A stretch of 64,000 nt of DNA from Hibiscus mutabilis (lineage: Eukaryota; Streptophyta; Magnoliopsida; Malvales; Malvaceae): the NCBI GenBank assembly GCA_019671005.1, contig CM033745.1, positions 16,730,921 through 16,794,920 of the forward strand, given 5' to 3'. Positions 1-11,228 of this stretch are shown in pieces; the stretch's first letter is position 1; every line of letters begins with the position of its first letter. The position numbers and the translations under genes are program-made. The notes under the pieces are model-generated. The model made no database searches, was not told where the DNA came from, and was given only the letters and a program-made list of their open reading frames with translations.

Positions 1-1350
1 TTCATCAAAGCTCACTAGCTCCACACCTATAGCACGAGCACGATCAGCCGGGGCATAAGGATCATGTGCAATAACATGCATGCCAAGTCCCTTAGCTCGC
101 CGAGCTACTTCTGATCCAACCTTTCCAAAACCCAATACAGCAAGCGTTTTCCCAACAAGGGATACACCCACATATTTGTTCCTCTGCCACTTCCCTACAT
201 ATAAAAGCACATAAAAGTTGAAACTTTTTTTTCTTCCAGAAATCTAATTAAGAACCGAAATATCAATGTAATTCTTAAAGAATTAAGAACAAATGATCCC
301 ACGAACTCATACTGGCTGAAATTAATATAAAAACTAAATCACGTCAGTATAAACCGCAAATAGTCAGAATATATTTCTTACGCACTGTCATTATCATATT
401 CAAAACTTGTAAATATGGTGATATATGAAACACCTGAGTCACTAAAATAAGCAGTGGCGATTTCCCTCGGACCTCAATCTACAGAACCAATAACTCCCCT
501 TAGTCTTAACTAAGGTAGATCCGTAAACATATAGCATTTCCTATATTTAAAATGGTATTAAATTGCGGCTGCAACGTTGCATACGCCACATAACGGTTTT
601 GCAAGATCACCGCAATTTAGAATACAGTGTTTTTGGAAGAAAAATCAGGACATAACGTCCACAACCAGATCAGCGACGGTAATTTAGTACTATGTCTATG
701 ATATTTAACCATAGCAACGGAAGTCCAAACATAAAATTAGGATCTAAGCAATCAACATGGAATATAAAAAATAACCCAAATTTTTTTATTCTCAAGTACT
801 CACCAGACTTAACGGAAGCATCAGCCTGAGCCACGTTTCGAGCCATGGCAGCCAAGAGCGCGATCCCGTGTTCAGCCGCTGCAACGGTATTAGCAGTAGG
901 CGCATTAACGACCAAGCAACCATGCTCAGTGGCGGCAGACAGATCCACATTATCGATCCCAACACCAGCTCTCCCAACGACCTTCAATCTCCCGCCAGAA
1001 GATTCAAATACCTCGCGGTTAACTTTGGTCCCGCTGCGCACAATCAAGGCATCGCAAAGCGAGATCTTGGTGCAGAGTTCTTCGGGGGAGAGGTTGTAAG
1101 AGCAGTCCACGTTAGCGAACTGCTTCAGCAGCTCTAAGCCCGCTTCGCCGAGCTTTTCGGCTACGAGGACAGTGGGTTTGTTGGAGGCGGCGGAAGCGGT
1201 TATGATTAAGAAGCGGCGGCGCTGCGGGTGGGAGGGAGGAAAGTGGAGGGTGCTGGAGAAGGCGGCGGAAAGAGCAGAAGGAAGGCGAGGTTTAGAGGAA
1301 AGGGAGAGGGAAGATGGGTTTTTGAGTGTTGGGGTTGCCAGAGAAGCCAT
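1..1350 (-). CDS. PGDH: D-3-phosphoglycerate dehydrogenase, plastidial (5' part, two exons visible)
   Basis: First enzyme of the phosphorylated serine pathway; it oxidises 3-phosphoglycerate to 3-phosphohydroxypyruvate with NAD+ in plastids. Exon 1 is 804-1350 and starts at ATG 1348-1350. The intron is 195-803, with donor GTGAGT at 803-798 and acceptor TAG before 194. Exon 2 is 194-1 and continues off the left edge. The junction codon reads G|GG and joins as GKW. Residues 1 to about 52 are Ser/Pro/Arg-rich with almost no acidic residues, as in a transit peptide. The mature part begins near KPTVLVAEKLGE. RSGTKVNREVFE and VGRAGVGIDNVDL are typical of the D-isomer 2-hydroxyacid dehydrogenase fold. 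Exon 2 encodes the Rossmann motif GFGKVG. No stop or frameshift is seen in either exon. The regulatory C-terminal domain lies outside the window. Confidence 0.95.
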
Positions 1351-1470
1351 TATCGATGTGATCTGAAGGTGGAATCGGAGAGGAAAGGGAAGGAGTGTAA
1401 GCGAACAAAATGCAGCGAGGGAAAGAAAGGGGGAAGAGTGGAATTTATATGTATAATTTTTTGTTGGTTT
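1351..1470 (-). promoter_or_regulatory. Probable 5' UTR and TATA-like region of PGDH
   Basis: Read on the minus strand, the roughly 90 nt before the PGDH start are CT-rich, as in many plant 5' UTRs. An AT-rich TATA-like stretch (ATTATACATATAAATT) lies at about 1442-1458. Spacing is plausible for a core promoter, but the transcription start cannot be seen directly. Confidence 0.4.
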
Positions 1471-1560
1471 AGGTGATACACAGTGAATGAGGGTTTGAAG
1501 GATTGCACGCGCCGCTATCTTTGGAGCGGGAAAGTGGGAGAGTGTAACTACTCTACGATA

Positions 1561-3613
1561 ATGGCAGTGGATTAAACTGTTTTAATTTCTTTCAATGAAA
1601 TCTGCCCTTTTCGGTACAAAGTAATTGTCCATTAGCTAAAGTTTGAATCAATTTTAGTTAAACCAAGTATATTTTTTTATCAATCATAAAACGAATACTT
1701 ATCCTAGGTTCTATTTTCTTGAAATATATTTATATTTTCTTTAATTTTTACTGATATGTTATCATTTTATTGGATATTTAAATTTATTTAATACTTTTTA
1801 ATTAGAATTATATAAATAATAAAAGCTAAGTATATAATTGTAAAAATTCATTTAATCGTCAAGTTAATATTTCTGTCAACAATTAATTAACGACAAGTGA
1901 TTTATTTTAATAATTTAATGGTTGACCATTTTTAGAGGTATGCTTGGGTTGGTGGATCAAAGAAAGGTTGAGCTGCCACGCTCTTGAAAGTCGCGTGAAA
2001 GTTGTGCATTGGAGGTAGGTGGTGGTCACCGGAAATAGAGATACCAAACATGTAAAGATCTTAAACAAGGTTCTTAAAGTTTGAAGGGAATTCAACCGGG
2101 TCTGTTTTAATTTGGTTTTGTAATAAAATATTAAAGGCACAACAAACAAGGTCTGATTAGGCACAACTTTTTGTTAATCCTACTCTAGCTGCATCCTGTT
2201 CGTTTGTTGTAGTCCAGATTTATATAATTATATATTAAGAGCCACAAGGGAATTTGGATTTGTTGGATGCTACTGCCCAGTGCCCATGGATTCTCAAGGC
2301 TTCCACTCTAGTTTTACCCCTTTTTATGCTCTCTGAATTTAATCCTTCTTTTTCAAAATTGGTATCTAAAACTGTCTCAAATTCTATTCAAATTTAAAAG
2401 AAAATCTCAAATTATTACTGTGTGTGACTTAACATTTAACAATAAAGAAAAATCAGCCGTTTGCCTATTTTGTTCTCTCCCTACCCGTTTAGTCCCCCCC
2501 TAATTGGCGATAGTATCTGTTTTAATATTGGTAGTCATCCATCGATTATTTATATTTTTTATTTTTTATATTAAATTTATTTATTTTCTTACATATTTTA
2601 TTATATTTTTTCCTGTTTTTATATCACTTTTTTTTTACTTGATGATATGTTTTATGACTACTTTTATAAGTATTTAGTGTTCGTTCAGTGATTCTCGCGG
2701 TTTTGTTTTTTATTTGTGTTTGTCTGCGGTCTTGAATAGTTTGATCCCTTTTGGATTATAAGCTAGTGTAATTAAAATTGTGTAGCGACTCTTCGTCTTT
2801 GGAAATACACATGAGAGATGATTGTTGATTTTGAAAATTTCACCTAATTCGTGTTTTAAAAAAATTCAGTGATCCTTCTTACAATGGACCACAAAAAATT
2901 TTTAGTGCAAATATAAAGTGTCTCATCTAACGAATGCAATGCTTATATAATTTTTTTTTGAAAAGAATGCTTATATAATTTTTAAATCTACCATGTTTTT
3001 GTTGTTTTTGGATGTTTCAAAACTTTTGATAGGCTGTTTTTTATAAATAATTTTTTTTGTTAATGTAATATTTAACAATCAATTATGTTATCGATGTGAC
3101 ATTAATAGATTATTATTGTTATTAAATATAATTTATTAAATTTTAATTAATTGATGAAATATCATGTTAATTTTAAATTGAGACTTTAAAAAAATGATAT
3201 CTATTTAATTTTTTAAAGTTTAAATACTACAATTTAATACAAAAATTTAAACAATTGTTTGTTTTATTTTATTACCCAAAAAGCATAAACTGCTACAGAT
3301 ATATGAGAGTATCAAAAACTCTAAATAATCTCTCAAGGTATACAAAGAGAGAATTTACACGTGTAAATCTATATACACTCTTATACGAAAGTTTAATTCG
3401 AACAATCTTTTTAACTAAGTTCAAAACTTCATCAACATATCAAAAATTCCCACGAAACTGCCTTTTATTCATTTATTTCCGTATCAAATAAATCACAACT
3501 TTTCAAGAAAACTTTAGGATATATGTCAGTAAAGACTTGCCTTAGAAAAATCACAATAAAAAAATAAGTGAGCATGGGACTCCAATCGGTAAATTTAGAT
3601 ATAATTTTTTTTG
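1561..3613. other. AT-rich intergenic DNA without recognised gene
   Basis: No coding stretch with recognisable protein similarity was found. The DNA is T/A-rich, with a short local duplication near 2942-2985 (GCTTATATAATTTTT twice). The short open frames at 1907-2164 and 3255-3491 are low-complexity and resemble no family. Confidence 0.5.
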
Positions 3614-3797
3614 GAGGTGAGTACAATTAACCCACCCCACCTCTATTTTTTTTTTTTTACAGTAAAACGAAATTCATTTCAGAAGGAGTAAGTCGTACAT
3701 ACCAAACTCACATAAAGAAAGGGTTAACTTACGTTTTTAATTTGTAAGTTCGAGTCGAGTCTTTCAATTTTTTTAATAGATATACCGATATAAAAAA

Positions 3798-5052
3798 GGG
3801 TTAACTATTAGAATGGTCACTTATGTTTCCCCAGTACAGAGTTGGTCACCGATTTTCAAAAACAACCAGTAAGGTCATTTACGTTTTTAATCTGTAAACT
3901 TTTGGTCACTAAAACTTTTATTGCCGTTAAACTTAAACAGAAGGCTGGTCTGACACAATAAAAAAAGATAAATTACCTAAATAATCTCTAAACTATTACA
4001 TCGCTTCTAGTTTGACCACCGAAATAAAAATAATATGTATAATTTCACATTTAATCCTTCATATTTACAATTTTTTTTATTTCTTTTCCTATCCACCATC
4101 TTCATTATTTTCATTAAAAAAAAGGTTTGAGGTTTGATAAGTATGTTGATGGATATTGAAAATCAACAATCTTCTTTTTCAACTTTGAAGACCAGAAAAA
4201 AGAGAAAGGAACTTACCCGTAGGAAAACATAAAACAACCGATTAAATCCATTTAATAATCACAGTTAATATGTTTGGTGCTGAGTGTTCATCTCTTTGAA
4301 AATGGAAACACACATGCTGTTTCTATTAATGAAGGAATAGTTTTAAATGTTAGTTTTTACTCAGTTCTTGTGCTTTAGGAATAATGGATTTTAGAAATTT
4401 TGGCATTCTAGGACTATGCAAACTGCAGTGGGGGTCTTTGGTGGTGAAGGATATAAAGATGGGATAGATGTACCTCCACTGATGGTAGAAAACGCAGGGG
4501 AAAGTAACCGTCCTGCAATTTCAAGTCTGAATTGCCCGCCATTTGTAGCTGTTGAACTTTGTCCAGAACATTTGGTACATCCTTGAACCTTTAAAATAAA
4601 CAGATCCCAAATGGTTATGCAAAACTCGTTATCTTTACTTGTATGTAGGTTCCTCCCTTGTTCTCTGATATAAAAGTTTGCCATGCAAAAAAAATAGATT
4701 TTTGATATTGAACATTGCTTTTCAATATCCATCAACATTCTTGATCAAACCTCAAACCTTTTTAATGAGAATAATGAACATGGTGAAGGAGAGAAAAAAA
4801 AAAAAATTAAATATGAAAGATTAAATGTGAAATTATACAAATTGTTTTTATTTCGGTGGTCAAAATAGAAATAAAATAATAGTTTAGGGACTATTTAGGT
4901 AATTTATCTTTTTTATTGTGCCAGGTCAGCAAAAGTCTTAGTGACTAAAAGTTTACAAAGCGAAAACGTAAGTGACCTTACTGCTCGCTTTTAAAATTGG
5001 TGACAAACTCTGCACTGGGGGGAAACATAAGTGACTATCCAGTAGTTAACCC
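3798..5052. mobile_element. Non-autonomous Mutator-like (MULE) element, 1255 bp, long TIRs
   Basis: The termini are GGGTTAACTA... and ...TAGTTAACCC. The TIRs are long and imperfect, about 3798-4171 and 4715-5052. The right arm lacks a block of roughly 30-40 bases that the left arm has near 3920-3955. A perfect 9-bp duplication TATAAAAAA flanks the element at 3789-3797 and 5053-5061, as expected for Mutator-type insertion. The core at about 4390-4690 is visibly GC-richer than the arms and contains an open frame on each strand (minus 4391-4738). No transposase is recognisable. The core may be captured host sequence (Pack-MULE), but its origin was not identified. Confidence 0.85.
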
Positions 5053-5061
5053 TATAAAAAA

Positions 5062-5851
5062 TATAAATAAATATGTCACATGTAAAAAACATAAAGAAAT
5101 ATATATATATATATATGCATATCTTATAGGATTAGAGAAAGTTGTTTAAATTGGATCAAACCGTATTATAATATGATAAATAATTACAATTAGATTTATG
5201 TAAGAACTCGAAAACTCGATTCGAACTCGACTTGAATAAAATAAAAGAAATTCAAATAAAATTTAAGTCGTAAAATATGACGCGTCAACTCGAATAACTT
5301 AAAATTTTTTGACTCGACTCGATCAAACGCTCACCTCTGGTGCTTATTGTCTCCTTTGTCGGTGGTGGTTTTCTCCTCAAGCATCGTCGACTCCTGTTCT
5401 CATATTGTTTTTTTTACAGTATCCTATTCGAGAAGTTCTAGGGTGGAACTCATTAAAATGAGGCGTGTACCAAAATTTTTACAAAAATTGTAAGAATTTC
5501 GGTATCCACTTTTCGGTATATACCAAATTTTTTACACTTTCAAAAAATATAAAAATATATAAAAATTTTGGTATATATCAAAAAATATATATTAAAATTC
5601 TTACAACTTTATAAAAATTTCAATACACGACTTATTTTAGTCTCATTTTAAGTTGTCTTATTTTGGACAAATCTTGTTTTCTTTGCTCGTATCTTTTAGG
5701 ACTGCGGGATTTAATGGCTACAGGTGGCTGTTAGTTTGGTTGGCCTTAGCCTCTCAACACACACACACACACACACTCTCTCTTTGCTTTGGTTTTCTAT
5801 TTGCTCACTTTAGCCGGTATGTTATTATCACCTAGAAAATAGGGTTATGAG
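5062..5851. other. Intergenic DNA with decayed repeat arm
   Basis: An (AT)n run lies near 5100-5117. At 5205-5336 there is a decayed arm rich in ACTCGA/TCGAGT motifs, ending AACGCTCACCT. It could be the right end of an older element whose left end (GGAGGTGAGTACAA, about 3613) lies beyond the MULE, so the MULE may have inserted into it. No gene is seen. Confidence 0.4.
5757..5778. repeat. (AC)n microsatellite
   Basis: Uninterrupted AC dinucleotides run for about 22 bases and are followed by a short CT run. Confidence 0.9.
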
Positions 5852-5976
5852 TAGGGATCAGCATTAAATCGAGTCGAAGTTATAAAAGTTTTTGTTTAAA
5901 TTTAATTGTATATATTTATAATGTTGTGGTACTAATAAATTTTAATTTAAATATTTTTTTATAACCAAGCACGCGT

Positions 5977-6016
<40 letters not shown>

Positions 6017-7317
6017 AAGAGTTGAGAGACTCGACTTGAACTTATAAACGATCCACCAATTAATAAAATTTTGAGTTATTCAACATTCTATTTATAACTC
6101 AAACTTTATTTAAATTTTTTCCAAGTTGAGTTTATGAAATTACGATTCTATTCAAGTTGAGTCGAGTTTTTTTACATCGAGTCGAAAAAATTAATTTTTT
6201 TCGAGTCGAGTCTCTAAACTCTTATTGATATATGTATATCACACATGAAATATATATATAGGGTAAATATATATATGTATATCATATATAATTATAGAAA
6301 ATTGTTTTAAAGCTTAATAGTCAAACAAGTGCCCAAACTATACATTTTTTTCACATAGGCGCCTAATTTATATTTTAGTCCAAATAGGTGTTTATCGTTT
6401 CATTTCATGACCCATTTAAGGTTTTTCCATCAACGGCCGTTAAAATTTTCGTCATTCAATCAGAACATGACATGTGACATTTTTTTTAATTTTAAGTTTT
6501 TTTAAAAATTAAATTTCTTAAAAAAGCTCAGAGTTAAAATTTCTTTCAACAAAACCCTCAAATCACATCTCCCTCACCGTCCGACATCCACAACAAGTCG
6601 GTGTTTCATCGTTTACCGCCTAAGCGTCGTGTACCTCATCGTTTACCGCCCCAAGTATTGTGTACCTCACCGTTTGACATCTGCTATCCTCTGCCCGTCG
6701 GTAGAAATCCAATCAACCTTATTTTTACATTGTTTGGTGTTCGTCGACAGTGCAACTGGCAGTTCATTCGTCAATCTTTGACGATAAGATAATAGAGTTT
6801 TCAATAGAGGGGGTCGAATGAAGTTAATGATGGCCGATGGTGGTTGAATCGGTGGTCGGAGTGGATGAAATTAAGGATTTAAGGTTAGGGTTTAGAGATT
6901 AAATATTGTTGGGTTAGTTAATATATTTTATTTTTTATTTTTCACATTTTTGGATTTTAAATTCAGAAAATGAGAAATCATGTCACGTGTTCGAATTTAA
7001 TTGGATAACAGAAAAAAAAACGTTTTCCAAAAACTTTAAATAAGTCAGAGTATAAGACATTAGGCACCTATTTGACCTAAAATATAATTCAAGCAACTAT
7101 TTGGAAAAAACAGTATAGTTTGGGCACTTATTTGACTGTTAAGCCTTTAAATTATAACTCGTTAATATCATAACATTACAAATATTTCAATTAATTTAAA
7201 CTGAAACTTGAATAACTTAATTAAAAAATTGTAAATAATATTTGAATTATAAAGTATGACTCATAGTTAGGCCAACTCAAATTTTTTTGACTTAACTCGA
7301 ACAAATGTCCGCCCCTA
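5852..7317. mobile_element. TIR element (hAT-like ends) rich in TCGAGTCGA motifs, interrupted by a MULE
   Basis: The left end TAGGGATCAGCATT and the reverse complement of the right end, TAGGGGCGGACATT, form an imperfect inverted repeat. It continues into TCGAGT-rich arms. A Mutator-type MITE (6312-7145) sits inside, and an (AT)n microsatellite lies near 5980-6010. No clear target duplication was found, so the superfamily call is tentative. Similar arms occur at 28285, 34600 and 56551. Confidence 0.55.
6312..7145. mobile_element. MULE-type MITE, family copy A (834 bp)
   Basis: The ends GCTTAATAGTCAAA and TTGACTGTTAAGCC are inverted repeats that extend over about 100 bp (AAGTGCCCAAACTATAC on both arms). 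The interior has a GC-richer block (about 6560-6880) that matches, with drift, the block in copy B at 61219-62037, including GACATCC, CGTCG and GGTGGTTGAATCGGTGG. Both copies contain CAACGGCCGTTAAAATTTT near the inner edge of the left arm. The flanks share only TTTAAA, so no clean target duplication is visible. Confidence 0.75.
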
Positions 7318-7473
7318 ATATTACCTACCTTGATTAAGGGTGTGATTACAACTTCTCGGTTTTCCAAACTCAATTGGTGTACTCGTTTCTTTTAATTGTA
7401 TTCGAATTGATGGATCAAAATAGAGTAAACTACTTGAATGACCATTTAATTATGAGGTAAGTTTTATTTTGAC

Positions 7474-7656
7474 AACATCTATACTGATTTTTATCAATCA
7501 GACTACTATGATGTTAAAATGCTATTAATTAAGTCACAGACAATTAAAAGTTAATGGATGATAACATCTATATTAATTTTATCAATCAGAATTCAGACCA
7601 CTAAACTGTTAAAATGCTATCAATTAAGTTCCATACAATTAAAAGTTAATGGATGA
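7474..7656. repeat. Tandem duplication, two units of about 90 bp
   Basis: Each unit starts AACATCTATA and ends AAAAGTTAATGGATGA. The copies differ by several substitutions and small indels. No coding content. Confidence 0.8.
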
Positions 7657-7839
7657 GGTAATATAAGTCAACAAAAATTTATATAATTATACATTTAATC
7701 CATACAATTTACCTATTCTATTAATTTATTCTTAATTTTAATTTCATTCAAAAATATTAATTTTTCAAAAAACCAGTGGAACTCACTTCCTTCCGCCCCT
7801 AATTCCATGAAAACAGAAATCTGCTACATCAATTATAGA

Positions 7840-8456
7840 AAGGATCACTCTACTACGCTCGGTGAATATCGCTGAATACACTAACGCTGAATATTGATGA
7901 ACACCATTAAATTGATTAATAAAAATTAAAAATTTCAAAGACTCAACATATAATTATAAATTATTTAAAATAAAAGTTCAATTAATTTTATATATATATA
8001 TATATATTATATTTTTTTATTTTTTTAAATAATTGGATCAAATATTAAACTTAGTTAATTTAAAAATAAAAACTCTAAACTATAAACCCTAAACTGTAAA
8101 CTATAAACTGTAAACTCTAAACCATAGATTGTAAAGCCTAAACCCAATGTTTGAATTTATGGTTCATAGTTTATGCTTTATAGTTTAAGGTTTGGGTTTC
8201 TATTTTCGGGTTTGGGTTTTAGGTTTTGAGATTTTATTTTTTAAATTGACTAAAGTTAGTATTTGATCTAATTATTTAAAAAATTAAAAAATATAATATA
8301 TATGAAAAATAATTTAATTGAAATTTTATTTTAAATAATTTATAATTATATGTTAAGTCCTTAAGATTTTTAATTTTTATTAATTAATTTAATAATATTT
8401 AACGATGTACAACATTAATGATGTTTAGCAATGCTCGTCGAGCGTGATAAAATTTT
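7840..8456. mobile_element. Fold-back MITE, about 617 bp
   Basis: The two halves are inverted copies over nearly the full length: the left arm with CACTCTACTACGCTCG, the right arm with CGTCGAGCGTGATAAAA. The centre (about 8060-8220) carries degenerate AAACCCTAAACT units facing AGTTTAGGGTTT-like units. The transcript would form one long hairpin. There is no protein-coding content and the termini are imprecise. Confidence 0.7.
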
Positions 8457-9508
8457 CCTTCGAAAAACATACTTAAAAAACTATGTCCCAAACTATACAC
8501 AACTGGACATTAACAATATCAACACTTCTAGTCTTTTTTTTAAAATCCAGTGGGTCAAATAAGTTACACCTTTTTTTTTCTCATATCAGCAAGGAATAAT
8601 TAATCTATCCCGTTGTTTAGGCAAAGCATTCACAACGAGGAAAAACAAAATCACTTTAAAACACAAACAATAACAAATAAGACGTAAGTGCATCACAGAA
8701 GATAGGTTTAACATGAAGAGGAAGAAGATGAATCCTAAGCCGTTTTTTCCAGGATTCGAACTGCTTCTTTCATGGAAGGTCTCTTTTGTGGCACATACGA
8801 TGAACAACTAAAACCTAATCTAAAACATGCCACCACGACTTCTTCCCTGCCTTCCATGTCACCCCTTATCGCCACATCGACCAACCGAACAGCCCGGTTC
8901 TTCTCTTCCCCGACGGAACATGCCAGTACCGCCCACTGCCCCAACTCTCTGGCCGAGAAAACTCTCCCACTCAGAAGTTCAAGCAGAATTATGCCAAACG
9001 AGTAGACGTCCCATTTGGGGTTTGGGTTGAGGTTCTTTGTTGACTCGGGTGCTTGATACAGAGACAACGGCGATGAGGTTGCGGGGTCGAGCGGACCATC
9101 ACGGGAGGTTGTAGACCGTTGGCTGCTTAAAAACCTGGCGGAGACTAGACGGTCTAGTCCTAGATCACTTATTAAAGGCTCCATATTGGAGTTCAATAGG
9201 ATGTTGCTGGGCTTGATGTTGCCATGCACTTGTTTCTTTTGGTGGATGTAGGCCAGCCCTCGAGCCATTCCCCTTGCGATTTTGAGACGGACTTCGAGTG
9301 TGAAATGGCAAGGCGATGATGAACCCGATCTTCCTGTTTGACAATAAAACAAAACATTGATGTCGTAAGTTAATGCCATCATTTCATCCAACAGCCATGG
9401 AATCACATTCTTAATATGAAAACCAAATTTACAAATCCTAAAACAAAGAGCAGGTTTTGATAATAAAAAAAGGACAGGGTTTGATAATAAAAAAAGGACA
9501 GGGGACAC

Positions 9509-9778
9509 TTGAAACAATAAAAATCTTCTTCCCTTTTTTGGTATTCCTTTTATGCCCCAATACTAAAAATTAGATTTAAGATTTAGGATTTAAGATTAGA
9601 GTTTGTAGTTAAAGTTTAGGGAATGTAAAGTAGGGTGTATTTTTAGGGTATAGGGTGTAGGTTTAGGATTTAGAATTTAGGGTTAGGGCTTGTAATTTAA
9701 TTTTTTAAGATTTTTTAGTATTGATGCATAGAAAGGGGTACCGAAAATGAGTAGAAGATTTTTATCCTTTTGTTTCAA
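9509..9778. mobile_element. MITE in the LRR-RLK intron (270 bp)
   Basis: The terminal inverted repeats begin TTGAAACAATAAAAATCTTC and end GAAGATTTTTATCC...GTTTCAA. GACAC flanks both sides (9504-9508, 9779-9783), a possible 5-bp target duplication. The centre has degenerate TTTAGGG-like units. Confidence 0.7.
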
Positions 9779-10777
9779 GACACAAGCAAACTTATCTCAT
9801 AGTGAGGGATGAATATTTTACCGGACCCGGCCTGATCGTGTCAATTTTTTTTAATAAAAAATTGGATTTGGGTTGAGTTCGGGTTTATGGAGAAAATATT
9901 TGACTTGACTTGATCGGAGATTAATTGTGTAATTCCCTCCTAAATTTTTAAGGTTATTTATAATAATACCATTGTTTATATATTTTTATAATTAGGTCCT
10001 TAAAATTAATTTTTATTTATAATTTAGTCCTTAAAATTATTATTTTTTACAACTAAGTCCCCTTATTTTTACAATTAGGTTCCTTAAATTAATTTTTTCC
10101 TATAGGCCGGGTTGGTTTGGATGGACCAAAAACCCGACCCGGCCCATACCCATCCCTATCTCACACGAACAAAACTCGTATGCACTTTTCGATGTCACTT
10201 TCTATGTCCAATATTAAAAATAATTAAATTTTAAACTCTAACCCTAAATTTTAAGTTATAAACTATAAACCCTAAAATATATCATACTCATAATACTCTA
10301 TATTATAACCCTAAACTCTAACCCCTAACCATAAACTTAATTTTTGTAGTGTGGGGCATAAAAAAGTACACCAACAAAGGATTTCTATTCATTCCACACC
10401 CAAAGATTATCTCACGTTGAGCTAGCTCAATATATCTAAAGATTGTGTGGGGTTAAAACCTATTGAGCTTAGCTCGTATAACATTATCGTTAGCACAACA
10501 CATAATATTATGTGAAATTAAATACGTATAAGTGTTCAATATCTTTTAATTTACGGGTGAGGATTTAAGGTAGTATAGACATTGTACTAATTGTTCAGAA
10601 AATTGTGTGGGATTAGAAATAAAGGTCAAGTTATAGTTTTAGTCCTACTTTTATTGGGTGAATTCTTTTAACTATTATCAATCACAGAATTAGAATCACG
10701 TGAAAATTCAGTCAATTATATACAATTAGTTTATAAATTTATGTCATTCGAATTCTTAAAGTTATTATTTTTCAAAA

Positions 10778-11228
10778 GGCTTAACTATAAAATAAGTGCT
10801 CAAACTATGTATTTTTTACAATAGGCGTCTAAATTATTTTTTGACTGAAATAGGTGCCTAAAATTTTATTTTTGGCTTGTTTTAAAGTCAACCGAGACAC
10901 CCACTTTGGCCAAAAGTGAAAACTTGAGGCATACATTTTAGTTAAAAAAACTTCAAACACCTATTACAAAAAAGAGACATAGTTTGTGCATTTATTTTAG
11001 GGAAAAACTTTAATACACATGCCGTGTAGAGATTAGGGTTTTAATTTAGGAGTTTAGGTTGTAGGGTTTAAAATTTAAGATTAGTGTTTAGAATTTAGGG
11101 TTTAATTTTTTAAGGTTAGGTTAAGAATTTAGGATTTGGGTTTTTATAGTATAAATACACAGACTTGTGTAAAATTAATTTTACACAACATGTGTATCAA
11201 AATTTTACTCTTTATTTTATAGTTAAAC
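10778..11228. mobile_element. Short MULE-type MITE with nested insertion, in the LRR-RLK intron
   Basis: The left arm GGCTTAACTATAAAATAAGT faces TTATTTTATAGTTAA at about 11212-11228. The inner arms share AGGTGCCTA/CACCTATT-type motifs with copies A-C elsewhere in the window. TTTTCAAAA occurs next to both ends and may be the 9-bp target duplication. A second small inverted-repeat element (about 11015-11205, arms with ATACACATG...CATGTGTAT) appears inserted into the right arm. Confidence 0.6.

Noticed and set aside
845..1137. Plus-strand open frames overlapping the PGDH exon
   Set aside because: They are antisense shadows of a well-supported coding exon and show no family similarity.
8586..8807. 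73-aa minus-strand open frame at the end of the LRR-RLK gene
   Set aside because: It overlaps the kinase exon in another frame and lies mainly in its 3' UTR.
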